Below are positions 1 to 8,810 of a stretch of DNA of 64,000 bases, piece by piece. Source of the DNA: Aureococcus anophagefferens (lineage: Eukaryota > Sar > Pelagophyceae > Pelagomonadales > Pelagomonadaceae); the NCBI RefSeq assembly GCF_000186865.1, contig NW_008705565.1:1511686-1575685 (forward strand), in the 5' to 3' direction. Made by a program: the position numbers and the translations under genes. Under the pieces are notes generated by a model, which worked only from the letters and a program-made list of their open reading frames with translations, was not told the DNA's origin and did no database searches. Each line of letters starts with the position of its first letter. Positions within the stretch are counted from its first letter, which is position 1.

Positions 1-441
1 GTCGCCGCGGACGAGCTTGTCGAAGGCCGCGTCGATTTTGGCCGCGTCGCCCTTGGCCTGGCGCGTCGCGATGGAGAACTCGCGGTCGACCCAGGGCGAC
101 TGCTCCATCGGGTCCGTGACCTTGGACGCGTCGCCCTTGGCCAGCAGCAGGAGCACCATCTGCTGCATCCACGTCGTGCCGCACTTGGGGTACGTCGCGA
201 TGAGGACGTCGCCCTCCCGCGACCAGTCCTCGCCCATGAGCCGGTCGATGGCCGCCTCCGACGCGAAGGGCGGGTAGCAGACGCCGTGGACCATGCGGTA
301 GGCGTAGCCGTGCTCCGGGTCCATGAGCGACGGCGGGTCCTTGGGCTTCTCCGGCTCCGGGTTCGTCGCGGGGCACATCATGCCGAAGACCGAGTTGAGC
401 CAGCTCGGCGCGCCGCTCTCGTCCTTCGCAGCCGCCGCCAT
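1..441 (-). CDS. Cytosolic-type sulfotransferase, N-terminal part (runs off the window)
   Basis: The ATG is at 439-441 and the frame stays open to position 1, giving the first 147 residues. Around residue 85 the protein reads DVLIATYPKCGTTWMQQMV, the 5'-phosphosulfate binding loop (YPKxGTTW) of PAPS-dependent sulfotransferases of the SULT/Sulfotransfer_1 family. These move sulfate from PAPS to a hydroxyl or amine acceptor; the acceptor cannot be told. There is no signal peptide, so it is probably cytosolic. The 3'-phosphate motif and the C-terminal half lie outside the window. It is head-to-head with the coiled-coil gene starting at 548, so about 106 bp serve both promoters. The family is secure, the substrate unknown. 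Confidence 0.85.
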   Translation of the reverse strand, partial: MAAAAKDESGAPSWLNSVFGMMCPATNPEPEKPKDPPSLMDPEHGYAYRMVHGVCYPPFASEAAIDRLMGEDWSREGDVLIATYPKCGTTWMQQMVLLLLAKGDASKVTDPMEQSPWVDREFSIATRQAKGDAAKIDAAFDKLVRGD

Positions 442-547
442 AGCTGCGACGTGTTGGAGAGCTCAGCCAATCCCTGTCTTAGCCGTGGCAATTTCGCTTC
501 ACCATGCATCCTTGAAGCTTGCCCGATGGTTTAGGGCAGCCTCGATC

Positions 548-1518
548 ATGCAGGCGTCGAAGAAGCCTCCGTCCGCGGGCCGCGGCCGGGGCGGCGCGGC
601 GCCGGCGGCCAAGGAGCGCAAGCTGGCGGCGAAGCCGCGCATGTCGGCGCGCAAGGGCGCGAACCAGGCGACGGCGAGCAGCGCCGCGCGGCGCCAGGCG
701 ACGGCGGCGCCCCGGGACCAGCGGCGCGACAAGGGCCTCGACGAGTCGGCGACGACGCGCGAGGTGCGCGCGCTCATCGAGCGCGTCCGGCTCGAGCAGG
801 GCCTCGAGGGCGCCGCGGCGCCGGCCGCGGCGCCCGCCGCGCCGCTGCCCGTCGTGCCGCCCGCCGCGCGGGGCAAGGCCGACGCCCGGCGCCGGCGCGA
901 GAGCCCCAAGGCGCGGCCCGCCGCCGCCGCGCGGCCGCCGCCGCCGCCGCCCGCGCCCGCGCCCGCGCCGCCGCCGCCGCCGCTTCGCGAGCCTCGAGCC
1001 CGAGGCGCCCGCGCGGACGCCGCCGGCCGCCCGACGACGACGACCTCGACGCCAAGGAGGAGCACCTCGAGCAGCACCGGAAGGTCCTCGAGAAGCAGAT
1101 GCAGGCCGTCAAGCGCCAGCGCGCGGCGCTCCTGCTCCAGCGGCGCGAGCGCGAGCTCCGCGACGCCGCGGCGCGGAGCCTCGAGGCGGACCGCGTCGCC
1201 GACGGCGAGGCCGCGGAGCGCGACGTCGCCGCGCTCCGCCTCGAGCTCGAGCGGCGCGAGGCCGACTGCGAGGCGCGCCGCGCGGCGCTCAAGCGCGAGA
1301 TGGACCGCCTCTGCCGCGACTACGAGGACGCGGCGAGCGCCGCGCTCGAGCTCCGCGCGGAATTCGAAGCGGGCGAGGAGGAGATTCGCGTCGCCGCGCG
1401 CGCCAAGGCCGACGCGCGCGCGAAGCGCAGCGACGCCGCGATCCGCGCGCAGCTCGAGAAGGAGGCCCTCGCCCTCGGCTTCCGCATGTCCCCGCGCGGG
1501 GGCGACGGCGGCGGGTAA
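548..1518 (+). CDS. Coiled-coil protein with Ala/Pro-rich linker; frame change inside the poly-Pro stretch
   Basis: Starts MQASKKPPSAGRGRGG and runs through a basic, low-complexity N-terminus. About 930-1020 encodes a poly-Pro/Ala run, where the coding frame shifts by one base. The second part (about 1024-1518) begins with an acidic DDDDLDAKEEHLEQHRK segment and is a long Arg/Glu/Ala heptad-like helix ending ALGFRMSPRGGDGGG. Neither half has a stop in its own frame, so the shift is more likely a collapsed or miscalled CCG repeat or a tiny intron than a dead gene. No enzyme motif is visible. It could be a cytoskeletal or cilium-type scaffold, but that is only inferred from the coiled coil. Confidence 0.6.
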
Positions 1519-1601
1519 CCAAGGGGGTGTTTGGTGATCCCCGCGACGACGCTCCGGCGCGCGGCGAACGGCCCGGGCACCACCCCCCGGACGCGAGACC
1601 G

Positions 1602-3470
1602 TTAGCCCATGGACGCCATGGCCTCCATCTCCTCCCAGAGGTCGTCCTTCTCCGCGAAGGGGTGCGTCGCGCGCTCGAGGATGGTCCTGACCATGCGCTT
1701 GACGTCGAGGATCGCGCGCTCCTCGCCCTGGGCGTCCGTGCTCATCTTGTAGTCGATGGTGATGGCGTCGTCGGGCTCGGCGCCGCCGGGGAGGAAGAGG
1801 ATCGCGGGCGTCGTGTTCACCTGGGAGAAGGGCGGCGCGGCGACGTCGTTCGCGCGGTTGTCGATGGCGCCGAACTTGACGCGCGGCTCGTGCTCGAAGA
1901 GGTGGGCGACGCCGTCGACGTGGGGCCAGAGCTGGTGGCAGGAGAGGCAGTCCTTCTGGACGAGGTAGACGACCAAATCGTCGTCCGTGGCGACGAAGTC
2001 GTCGAACGTGTCGCCCACGAGGTAGAAGAGCGGGCCGACGTTGAGGTGCGCGTCGGGGATCTTGTCGCTGAGCGTCGCCTCCTTGAGCTCGTCGCGGAAG
2101 TGGGCGTCGAGGAACTCCGCGCCGGCCTTGCGCGTGAAGGACCGGCCGAGCGCGAACTTGCGGAGCGTGCCGTACTTTCGGACCAATCCCTTGCGCCGGT
2201 CCTCCTTGGCCCTGAGGATCATCTTCATGTGGGGCGTGAGGCCGTCGTCGTCGGTCTGAACGACGCCGCCGTTGTCCGCCTTGGTCTTGCAGGACACGGG
2301 CGGCTCGGGCCGCCGGCCGACGTCCATGACGACGAGACCCGCGCCGCCGGACGTGTTGAACCGCGGGAACGTGTACTGGGCCATCTCGTCGCAGAGGTAG
2401 TTCGCCTTGGGGTCCAACTCGGGGTCCTCGAGGCGGCAGTAGACGAAGCGCATGAGCGCGTCCTCGGGCGCGGTCGGCGCGAGCTTGCGCGCGGCGTCGA
2501 CGGCTTTCTTCGCGTTCGCGCGCGTCGCGTTGGGCCGCAGGATGACGACGCTCAACGCCTCGACGTCCCGGAAGAGGCGGCGGTAGTCGCCCGCGTCGCG
2601 GATCTCCGTGACGCGCGGCACGACGGCGCGGCGGAGCCGCTCGCGGAACATGGCCTGCGTCTTCAACGTCGCGGCCGCGTCGACGTCCGCGGGCGGCGCG
2701 ACGACCACGGTCGCCGGCTCGCCCGCGAAGCCCGCGCGCTCGACGACGATGCCCGTCACGGCATTGCTGCAGTAGACGGCCGTGCGGCGCTCGACGCCGT
2801 AGCGGTCCGCGGCGCGGTCGGCCTCGACGCGCGCGAGCGCGCGCTCGTTCGCCGACAGGCCCGCGCCGAGCGTGATGGCGACGCGCTCGTCGTCGCCGCC
2901 GATGGTCGCGGCGAGCGCCGGCGGCGGGCCGCAGGCCGCGAGGTCCGCGAAGGCCGCGACGTAGTCCACGAGCTCCGACGACTCCCGCCAGCCGCCCCAG
3001 TACTTGAAGGGCTCGCTGTAGACGTCCTCGATGAGGACGATCGTCGGGAACTCGACGATCTCGTACATCTCGCCGACCTGCTCGAAGCCGCTCTCCTCGC
3101 AGTTGAGGCCCACGAACTTGACGTCCGCGTCGGGATAGCGCTCGCCGAACGCCGTCGCGGCCGCGCCGAAGATGGGGCTGTACTTGGCGCAGTGCTCGCA
3201 GCCCGGCTTGTAGAAGTAGAGCGCGAAGGCCCGCACGTGCGGGTTCTCGAGCACGAGCTCGGCGAGGGCGCCGTCCCAGGCGGGCAGGTCCTCGAAGGCG
3301 AAGCTGTGCACGTAGCGCTCCTTCGACTCCGCGGCGCGCATGACGTCGTCGTGGGTGATGGCCGGGCCGCCATCCTCGTCGACGTCCACGAGGTCGAGGT
3401 CGTCCCAGCCGAACTCGTCGCCCTTTGCGATCGCCGCTAGGGCTGCGCCGAGCAGCCAGAGCCGAACCAT
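1602..3470 (-). CDS. ER-type thioredoxin-domain (PDI-like) protein
   Basis: A 622-residue protein starting MVRLWLLGAALAAIAKGDEF, a short cleavable signal peptide. A first thioredoxin fold carries the redox motif CEHC at residues 91-94, preceded by FALYFYKPG and followed by a FPTIVLIED strand with the cis-proline. A second, C-terminal thioredoxin-like domain has CLSC in DLVVYLVQKDCLSCHQLWP and a TTPAILFLPGG strand. The order a - linker - a' recalls protein disulfide isomerases, which form or reshuffle disulfides in the ER. The C-terminus (EEMEAMASMG) has no KDEL-type retention signal, so the protein may be secreted or go elsewhere in the endomembranes. It is convergent with the gene ending at 1518 and divergent from the one at 3579. 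Confidence 0.8.
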   Translation of the reverse strand: MVRLWLLGAALAAIAKGDEFGWDDLDLVDVDEDGGPAITHDDVMRAAESKERYVHSFAFEDLPAWDGALAELVLENPHVRAFALYFYKPGCEHCAKYSPIFGAAATAFGERYPDADVKFVGLNCEESGFEQVGEMYEIVEFPTIVLIEDVYSEPFKYWGGWRESSELVDYVAAFADLAACGPPPALAATIGGDDERVAITLGAGLSANERALARVEADRAADRYGVERRTAVYCSNAVTGIVVERAGFAGEPATVVVAPPADVDAAATLKTQAMFRERLRRAVVPRVTEIRDAGDYRRLFRDVEALSVVILRPNATRANAKKAVDAARKLAPTAPEDALMRFVYCRLEDPELDPKANYLCDEMAQYTFPRFNTSGGAGLVVMDVGRRPEPPVSCKTKADNGGVVQTDDDGLTPHMKMILRAKEDRRKGLVRKYGTLRKFALGRSFTRKAGAEFLDAHFRDELKEATLSDKIPDAHLNVGPLFYLVGDTFDDFVATDDDLVVYLVQKDCLSCHQLWPHVDGVAHLFEHEPRVKFGAIDNRANDVAAPPFSQVNTTPAILFLPGGAEPDDAITIDYKMSTDAQGEERAILDVKRMVRTILERATHPFAEKDDLWEEMEAMASMG

Positions 3471-3578
3471 TGCCTCGTGGAGCGTTGCTGTCCAGCCAAT
3501 TTACAGAGCATCAAAAAAGAAGGAAATACGGGCTTGGTGAACTCTTGGTGATGGAGAGGGCTGCTCATTGAGACGGCA

Positions 3579-4439
3579 ATGGCTGCCCTGATCGAGGACG
3601 ATTCTTGGCGCGACCGCGCGGTCGCGCTGCTCGGCAGCGACGACGACGAGTTTGTCGACAGCGGCGCGGATCCGTGCGCCGCCGCGGCGTGGCGCGCCTA
3701 CGTGGAGATGTCCGAATCCTTCTTCGCCGGCCTGGCGCCGGTCGTGAGAGACGGGCTGGGCATGGCGCCGTGCAACGCGGACTGCCGCGGCGAGGTGCTC
3801 CTCGTGCTCCTGGGGCTCAAGCCCTGCGTCCTCTTCGCCTACGGCGCGAGGCCCGGCTTCGCCGACGACGTCGAGCGCGGGCTCGTCGCGCCCTGGGCCG
3901 CGGCCGCCGCGCCGCGGCTCCGCCGCGCGCGCGTGGCCCGCGACTGCGCGCCGTGCGCCGGCGTCAACTTCGTCGGCGGCCTCGTCCTCTACGACGCCGC
4001 GTCGCCGCGGTCGAGGCACGTCTCGCACGCCTTCTTTCCGCGCGCGGCGGCGCCCCCGCCCGGGGACGCGCCGCTGCTCATGGGCCTCGTCGGCCGCGCG
4101 CTCGGCTACCCGGCGCGGCCCGGCGCGCGGCGGAACTGCCACGTGGCGTTTACGCGGGAGGGAGACGCGCCCGCGGCGGGGTTCCGGCGGCGCGCGGCCG
4201 ACTCGGAGCTCGTCGAATTCCTCGTCGAGGGGCCGGGGGAGGTGCCCGCGGCCGCGCGCTACTTCGAGCGCTGCCGGGCCGCCTGCGCGCCGCACGTGCG
4301 CCTCGAGTTTTCGCTCTGCGGCGTCGTCGTGCCGCTCGGCTACGCGCGGCGACTCGCGGCGGGCGGCGACGTCGCGCTCGTCGCCCGACTCGTCGCGGCG
4401 ACGAACCGGGGCGAAGCTCCCGTAACGGAGCGCGAATGA
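3579..4439 (+). CDS. Hypothetical protein, 286 residues
   Basis: Begins MAALIEDDSWRDRAVALLG and has the GC-rich codon use of its neighbours, with no low-complexity. No family is recognised. It has scattered cysteines (for example CNADCRGE and CAPCAGVNFVGG), a LVLLGLKPCVLFAYGARPGF stretch that could be a beta-alpha core, and a C-terminal segment EFSLCGVVVPLGYARRLAAGG. No signal peptide or membrane helix is obvious. The stop codon at 4437-4439 is three bases from the stop of the convergent helicase gene, so both mRNAs must overlap in their 3' ends. Confidence 0.65.
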   Translation: MAALIEDDSWRDRAVALLGSDDDEFVDSGADPCAAAAWRAYVEMSESFFAGLAPVVRDGLGMAPCNADCRGEVLLVLLGLKPCVLFAYGARPGFADDVERGLVAPWAAAAAPRLRRARVARDCAPCAGVNFVGGLVLYDAASPRSRHVSHAFFPRAAAPPPGDAPLLMGLVGRALGYPARPGARRNCHVAFTREGDAPAAGFRRRAADSELVEFLVEGPGEVPAAARYFERCRAACAPHVRLEFSLCGVVVPLGYARRLAAGGDVALVARLVAATNRGEAPVTERE

Positions 4440-4442
4440 CGG

Positions 4443-6215
4443 TTAGGACTCGGGGAGCGACATGGCCCAGCCGTCGGGGAGGCCGCCGTCCGCGGCGGCG
4501 ACGAGCGCGGCGACCTTCTTCGCGGGGACGTCGACGAGCGCCGCGGCGCCGTCGTCGACGACGCGCACGACGCCCAGCTTGCCCGAGCCGAGGGCCTTGC
4601 AGGCGGCCATGACGGCCTTCGGGTCGAGGCCGCCCGCGGCGCTCTCGAAGCGCAGCGTGCGGTCCGTCGGCTTGCACGTCAGCAGGCTCCTCGGCGCCGG
4701 CGGCCGATCGTCGACGCCCGCGAGGATCGCCAAAGCTGCGGCCAGCGCGTCGCGGCGCTCGTCGTCGCTCAGGCCGTCGACCGTCGCCGCGACGGCGTCC
4801 GTCGCGGTGGCCGGCGCCGCCGCGCAGGCCTTCAGGGCGTCGCCGAGGGCGTTCTCGAGCACGGCCGCGGGCCGCGGCGGCGGCCGCGGCGGCAGCAGGC
4901 CCGGGAAGTTGTCGGCGAGCGCGTTCACCAGGGGCCGCTCGCCCGCGGACGGGTCGAAGAGGAGCAGCGACGTCGCGGTCTCCGCGGCGTCGCGCGCGCC
5001 GCGGCCCGCGCGGTGCGCGTAGAGGTCCCCGTCGAGCGTGCCCTCCTTGCCCGCTTTTCGCGGCGCGCCGAGCTGGACCACGAGCCCGACGCCCGGCAGG
5101 TCCAGGCCGCGCGCGGCGACGTCCGTCGCCACGAGCACGGCCCGCCGCCCGCCCGTGTCGTCGCCGCGCCGCGCCGCGCGGAAGACGCGCTTGCGGAACT
5201 CGGGGTTCATGTCGCCGTGGAGCAGCAGCACGTCGAAGACCGCGCGCGGAAGCTTCCGCGAGAGCAGGTCGTGGAGGTGCGTCGCGTCGGCGATGGTCCG
5301 CACGAAGACGAGGGACAGGGCGTCGCCGCCCTCGCGCAGCACCTCCAGCGCGACGTCGTGCCACTCGCCGCGGACGCACGCGAGGGACGCGTGGTCGACG
5401 CGCGGCGCCGCGGCCAGGTCGACGTCCGCGGACCCGTGCTCGAGCTCCATGGTCCCCCGCGCGAACTTCCGGACTTTGTCCGTGATCGTCGCGGAGAAGA
5501 GCACGAGCTGGTAGTCGCGCTCCATGGCGTCCATGAAGCGCCGCACCTCGGGCACGTCGTCCTCGTCGAGCATCTGGTCCGCCTCGTCGAGGATGATCGT
5601 CTCGACGGCGTCCAATCCTAGGACGACCTCGCTCCGCGCCGTCTTCTTCGTGCGGCCCTGGCGCAGCAGCTCGGCGGTCCGGCCCGCCGTGCCCACGAGC
5701 ACGTCGCAGCCGCCGCCGCGGCGCAGCGCGCCGACGCTCCGCTCGAGCGGCGTGCCCCCGACGACGACGGCGACCCTCGGCGCGGCCGCCGCCAGGGGCC
5801 CGCAGAGGCTCGCCCACTCGGCGCCGATCTGCGTCGCGAGCTCCCGCGACGGCGCGAGGACCAGCACGCGCGGCGCCGCGGGCCCGCGGCCCGCGCGCGG
5901 CGGCCGCTCCGCGGACGCGAGCCGCGCGACGAGCGGCGCGACGTAGGCCAGCGTCTTGCCCGTGGCCGTCGGCGACTGCACGACGGCGTCCAGGCCCTCG
6001 AAGACGGGCGCGTAGGACCGCGTCTGCACGGGGAGCGGGGCCGCGAGGCCGCGCGCGTCGAGCGCCTGGCGGCAGGGCTCGGGCAGGTCGTCCCAGACGT
6101 TGGCGGCGTAGCGGCGGCCGTGTGTGGAGCGCAGCGCTGGTGTTGGAGCGCGCAAGGCTGTGACCGTTGCTACGAGTGAGATGAGGAGCGCTTTTTGCAA
6201 CTGGCGGCGGCCCAT
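4443..6215 (-). CDS. DEAD-box RNA helicase, probably plastid-targeted
   Basis: Starting at MGRRQLQKALLISLVATVTA the protein has 590 residues; 14 further residues are possible from an ATG at 6257. The N-terminus is a signal peptide followed by ALRAPTPALRS, which suits a stramenopile plastid presequence. Helicase motifs in order: Q-like LPVQTRSYAP, motif I SPTATGKT at 81-88, Ia PSREL, Ib GTAGR, II DEAD in IILDEADQML, III SAT in FSATI, then LVFVRT, the LLLHGDM strand and VATDVAARGLDLP. Motif VI, normally HRxGRxGR, is HRAGRGARDA, so one arginine finger is displaced. It should unwind plastid RNA or help ribosome assembly. It is divergent from the BET1 gene at 6316. Confidence 0.85.
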   Translation of the reverse strand: MGRRQLQKALLISLVATVTALRAPTPALRSTHGRRYAANVWDDLPEPCRQALDARGLAAPLPVQTRSYAPVFEGLDAVVQSPTATGKTLAYVAPLVARLASAERPPRAGRGPAAPRVLVLAPSRELATQIGAEWASLCGPLAAAAPRVAVVVGGTPLERSVGALRRGGGCDVLVGTAGRTAELLRQGRTKKTARSEVVLGLDAVETIILDEADQMLDEDDVPEVRRFMDAMERDYQLVLFSATITDKVRKFARGTMELEHGSADVDLAAAPRVDHASLACVRGEWHDVALEVLREGGDALSLVFVRTIADATHLHDLLSRKLPRAVFDVLLLHGDMNPEFRKRVFRAARRGDDTGGRRAVLVATDVAARGLDLPGVGLVVQLGAPRKAGKEGTLDGDLYAHRAGRGARDAAETATSLLLFDPSAGERPLVNALADNFPGLLPPRPPPRPAAVLENALGDALKACAAAPATATDAVAATVDGLSDDERRDALAAALAILAGVDDRPPAPRSLLTCKPTDRTLRFESAAGGLDPKAVMAACKALGSGKLGVVRVVDDGAAALVDVPAKKVAALVAAADGGLPDGWAMSLPES

Positions 6216-6315
6216 CACACACTGCGCGCGAGTCCTCATTGCACTTTGCCACAGCACATCGCTTGTCGTGTGGCAAAGGCACCGACGACCTCAAGAACCT
6301 CGAGACCGCGTGAGC

Positions 6316-6762
6316 ATGGCCAAGCGCGGCGCAGGAAACGCGGGATGGTTCGGCCAGTCGAGCCGCGAGAAGGCGAACCAGATGGACGCGGAGCTCGGCC
6401 TGCGCGAGAACAACGAGCACCTCGACGCCCTGTCGGAGCAGGTGGCCATGCTCAAGGGGCTCACCATGGAGAGTGCGTGCGCCCGCGCGCGCGCGCGCGC
6501 GCGACAGCCCCGCGCGACGAAAACCTCGCCCCCCGCCGCAGTCGACGAGGAGGTCAAGTCGCAGAACTCGTTCCTCGAGACCATGGGCGCGGGCATGGGC
6601 GGCGCGGGGAGCGCGCTGGCGCGGACGATGGCGGCGCTCGAGCACGCGACGAGCTCCGGCGGCTCGCGCTTCGGCCTCTTCGTCGCCGTCGCCGTCGTCT
6701 GTTTTTTCGCGACCGTCTACTGGGGGTCGAAGAAGCTCGGCGCGGACCAGGGCGAGCCTTAA
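6316..6762 (+). CDS. BET1: BET1-like Qc-SNARE (two exons)
   Basis: Exon 1 is 6316-6472 and exon 2 is 6542-6762; the 69-bp intron has donor GTGCGT and acceptor CCGCAG. Spliced, the centre reads RENNEHLDALSEQVAMLKGLTMEIDEEVKSQNSFLETMG, the heptad pattern of BET1 SNAREs, with a Q in the zero layer. A single C-terminal membrane anchor FGLFVAVAVVCFFATVYWG precedes a short lumenal tail. BET1 acts in ER-to-Golgi vesicle fusion. The intron length is a multiple of three and leaves the frame open, so unspliced reading would insert a 23-residue Ala/Arg-rich stretch in the SNARE helix; the splice is preferred because it restores the helix. Confidence 0.85.
   Translation: MAKRGAGNAGWFGQSSREKANQMDAELGLRENNEHLDALSEQVAMLKGLTMESACARARARARQPRATKTSPPAAVDEEVKSQNSFLETMGAGMGGAGSALARTMAALEHATSSGGSRFGLFVAVAVVCFFATVYWGSKKLGADQGEP
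6473..6541 (+). other. Short spliceosomal intron in the BET1 gene
   Basis: Starts GTGCGTGCGC, contains an alternating CG run, ends CCCCGCCGCAG, 69 bp. Removing it joins ATG GAG A to TC GAC, giving MEIDEE in the SNARE helix. It has no inverted-repeat ends or target duplication, so it is a conventional intron and not an introner. Confidence 0.8.
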
Positions 6763-6772
6763 GAGCGTGTCC

Positions 6773-8656
6773 CTAGCCGGACGCGGAGCGGCGGAGCACC
6801 GCCGGGTCGTGGAGCGTGTGGCGCCCCGTGCGCCGCGCGCGCTCCGTGGCCACGGCCGAGTCGCGCGGGCGGATCACCAGCGCCGAGTAGCGCGCGTCCG
6901 GCGCCGTCGCCGAGCCGCGGAGCTGCGCGCCGGGCAGGGGCCGCGGGCTCGGCCAGCGGACGTCGTACTCGAAGGTGCACTCGTCGGCCGTGTGGAGGAG
7001 GTGCATGGCGCGCCGGGGCTCCGGCGCGGCCTCGAGCGCGCCCGGCGGCGGCTCGACGGCCGCCGCCAGCGGGCGGTTGTTGTACGTGAACGTCCGCGCG
7101 GCCGACACGGTCATGAAGAAGACCGCGACGACGTGGACCACCGTGGCCCAGAGGTCGACGTAGAGCGCCGCGCAGAGCTTCTTCGCCTTGCCCCGCGTCG
7201 GGTACCCGTAGACGTCGTGGGCGTCGCCGAGCATGTAGCCGTCGACGCAGCGCGACGCGTCGACCTTGAACAAATCGTGCTGGAGGCCCCCGTGGACCGT
7301 CGCCGCGAGCGTCGGCAGGTCCACGAAGAGCGCCAGCGCGCCGAGGAGGAAGGCGATCCTAAAATTCGCCAGGTCCTCCGCCGCGAAGCCCCGCAGCAGC
7401 GACGAGAACGACGTGAACGCCGCGCCCGCGCCGATGGCCATGCCCGGCGCCGCGGCGACGTAGGCCGCGGTGCCCGGCACCTCGAGGCCCAGCACGTTCC
7501 GCGACCCGAACAAGGCGGCGTCGAAGGCCCGCTGGCTCAGGATGGAGAGCGCGCAGCGGCTCGCCGCGGCCGCGACGTACGCGGCGACGACGACGGAACC
7601 GAGCGTGATCGTCCGCGGCGCGGCGACGCAGCAGTAGAGCCGGTGCTCGAGGCGGCCCGGCGGGCGCCGCGGGCCGCCGCCGCCGGCGCCCTTCTTCGCC
7701 GGCGACGGCGTCAGGCCCGACGGCAGGCGGAGCGGGTTCGCCGAGCCCGCGGAGAGGCGGTCGAGCGGCGCGGGCGCGTCGATGGACTCGTCGCTCGACG
7801 AGCCGCGGCGCCGCCGCCGGGGCGCCGGGGCCTCGGCCTCGCCCTCGAGGGCCAGGGCCGCGTCCTCGGCCTCGACGGCCGCGCGCCGCCGGCACTCGGC
7901 CTTCAATAGGAACGCGAGCGCGCCGACGTTGCAGAGCAGCGTCGCGGCCGTGAGCCCCACGCAGAGGACCATGAAGGCGTGGGCTTTGCCGCAGTCGTTG
8001 GGCTCGGCGACGGCGCCGAAGGGCCGCGCGCGGAACGTCCACGCGCATAAGCTCACGAGCGAGGACGCGATGGCCGTCGGCGCGGGCCACGCGGCCGTGA
8101 AGGGCGGCAGCGCGATGAGGAGCGTCGTGAAGGAGACATTCACAATAGCCGACGAGATCCAGTCCATGCGGATGCACGCGCGCTGCGTGAGCACGAGCGC
8201 GACCCAGGCTAAGATCGCGCTCTGGACCATCGTCGCCGCGAGGACGCCGGGGATTTTCTGCTTTTGCTGGCTGTCGACCCAGTGGGCGACGAGGCCGTCG
8301 TCGCAGAGGCACTTCCACCAGTCGACCTCGAGGCTGCCCCGCCGCGACTCGACGATGATCCACTCGCACGCGCCCGTCGCGCAGGCCACGGACGCGGAGA
8401 CGCAGAGCAGGTAGCCCATGAGGAGCCGCACGACGCCCAGGCCCCACTCGCAGGTGTTGCGCAGCAGCGTGATCTTCTCCGCCGCGTTGCGCCGCGCCTC
8501 CCGGGCTTCCGCCGACCGCCCGCCGTCCTCGGGGTCGCTGTCGCCCAGGAGCGCCTCCTCGAGGAGGTGGGGGCTCTGGGCCTCGGCCAGGGCGCCCTCG
8601 TCGCGCCGCATCGTCGAGCTGCTGCACCCGTCGTCGTCGAACTTCTCGTCGGCCAT
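6773..8656 (-). CDS. Polytopic membrane protein of unknown family
   Basis: I take MADEKFDDDGCSSSTMRRDE as the start (627 residues); an ATG at 8761 would add 35 Arg/Trp-rich residues that look like 5' leader. An acidic cytosolic head is followed by about eight hydrophobic helices, for example VVRLLMGYLLCVSASVACA, LAATMVQSAILAWVALVL, ITLGSVVVAAYVAAAA, FRIAFLLGALALFVDLPTLAA and VVHVVAVFFMTVSAA. Between helix groups lies an Arg/Ser/Pro-rich loop (about residues 300-370). The tail is basic and ends LHDPAVLRRSASG. No transporter or channel signature is recognised. It is convergent with BET1 (stops about 10 bp apart) and divergent from the Nse1 gene. Confidence 0.7.
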   Translation of the reverse strand: MADEKFDDDGCSSSTMRRDEGALAEAQSPHLLEEALLGDSDPEDGGRSAEAREARRNAAEKITLLRNTCEWGLGVVRLLMGYLLCVSASVACATGACEWIIVESRRGSLEVDWWKCLCDDGLVAHWVDSQQKQKIPGVLAATMVQSAILAWVALVLTQRACIRMDWISSAIVNVSFTTLLIALPPFTAAWPAPTAIASSLVSLCAWTFRARPFGAVAEPNDCGKAHAFMVLCVGLTAATLLCNVGALAFLLKAECRRRAAVEAEDAALALEGEAEAPAPRRRRRGSSSDESIDAPAPLDRLSAGSANPLRLPSGLTPSPAKKGAGGGGPRRPPGRLEHRLYCCVAAPRTITLGSVVVAAYVAAAASRCALSILSQRAFDAALFGSRNVLGLEVPGTAAYVAAAPGMAIGAGAAFTSFSSLLRGFAAEDLANFRIAFLLGALALFVDLPTLAATVHGGLQHDLFKVDASRCVDGYMLGDAHDVYGYPTRGKAKKLCAALYVDLWATVVHVVAVFFMTVSAARTFTYNNRPLAAAVEPPPGALEAAPEPRRAMHLLHTADECTFEYDVRWPSPRPLPGAQLRGSATAPDARYSALVIRPRDSAVATERARRTGRHTLHDPAVLRRSASG

Positions 8657-8810
8657 GTCACGCCATCGTTGCCGGGGCGCCCCCCACCGCACGTCGGGGC
8701 TCCCCACCCACCTTCGACGCGCGCGCCACCTTTGGTTGCTTGCACGGCAGCTTTGGCTCACGAGCGCTCCTCGTCGGGCGCGGTCTGCGCCTTCAAAACA
8801 CGAGCAAAAG

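Noticed and set aside
519..3440. A 973-codon open frame on the + strand across the coiled-coil and thioredoxin genes
   Set aside because: It is an Arg/Ala/Gly-rich shadow caused by high GC; the minus-strand thioredoxin protein and the + strand coiled coil explain the DNA. The same applies to the other long Arg-rich frames (for example 17599-21552 and 37766-41128).
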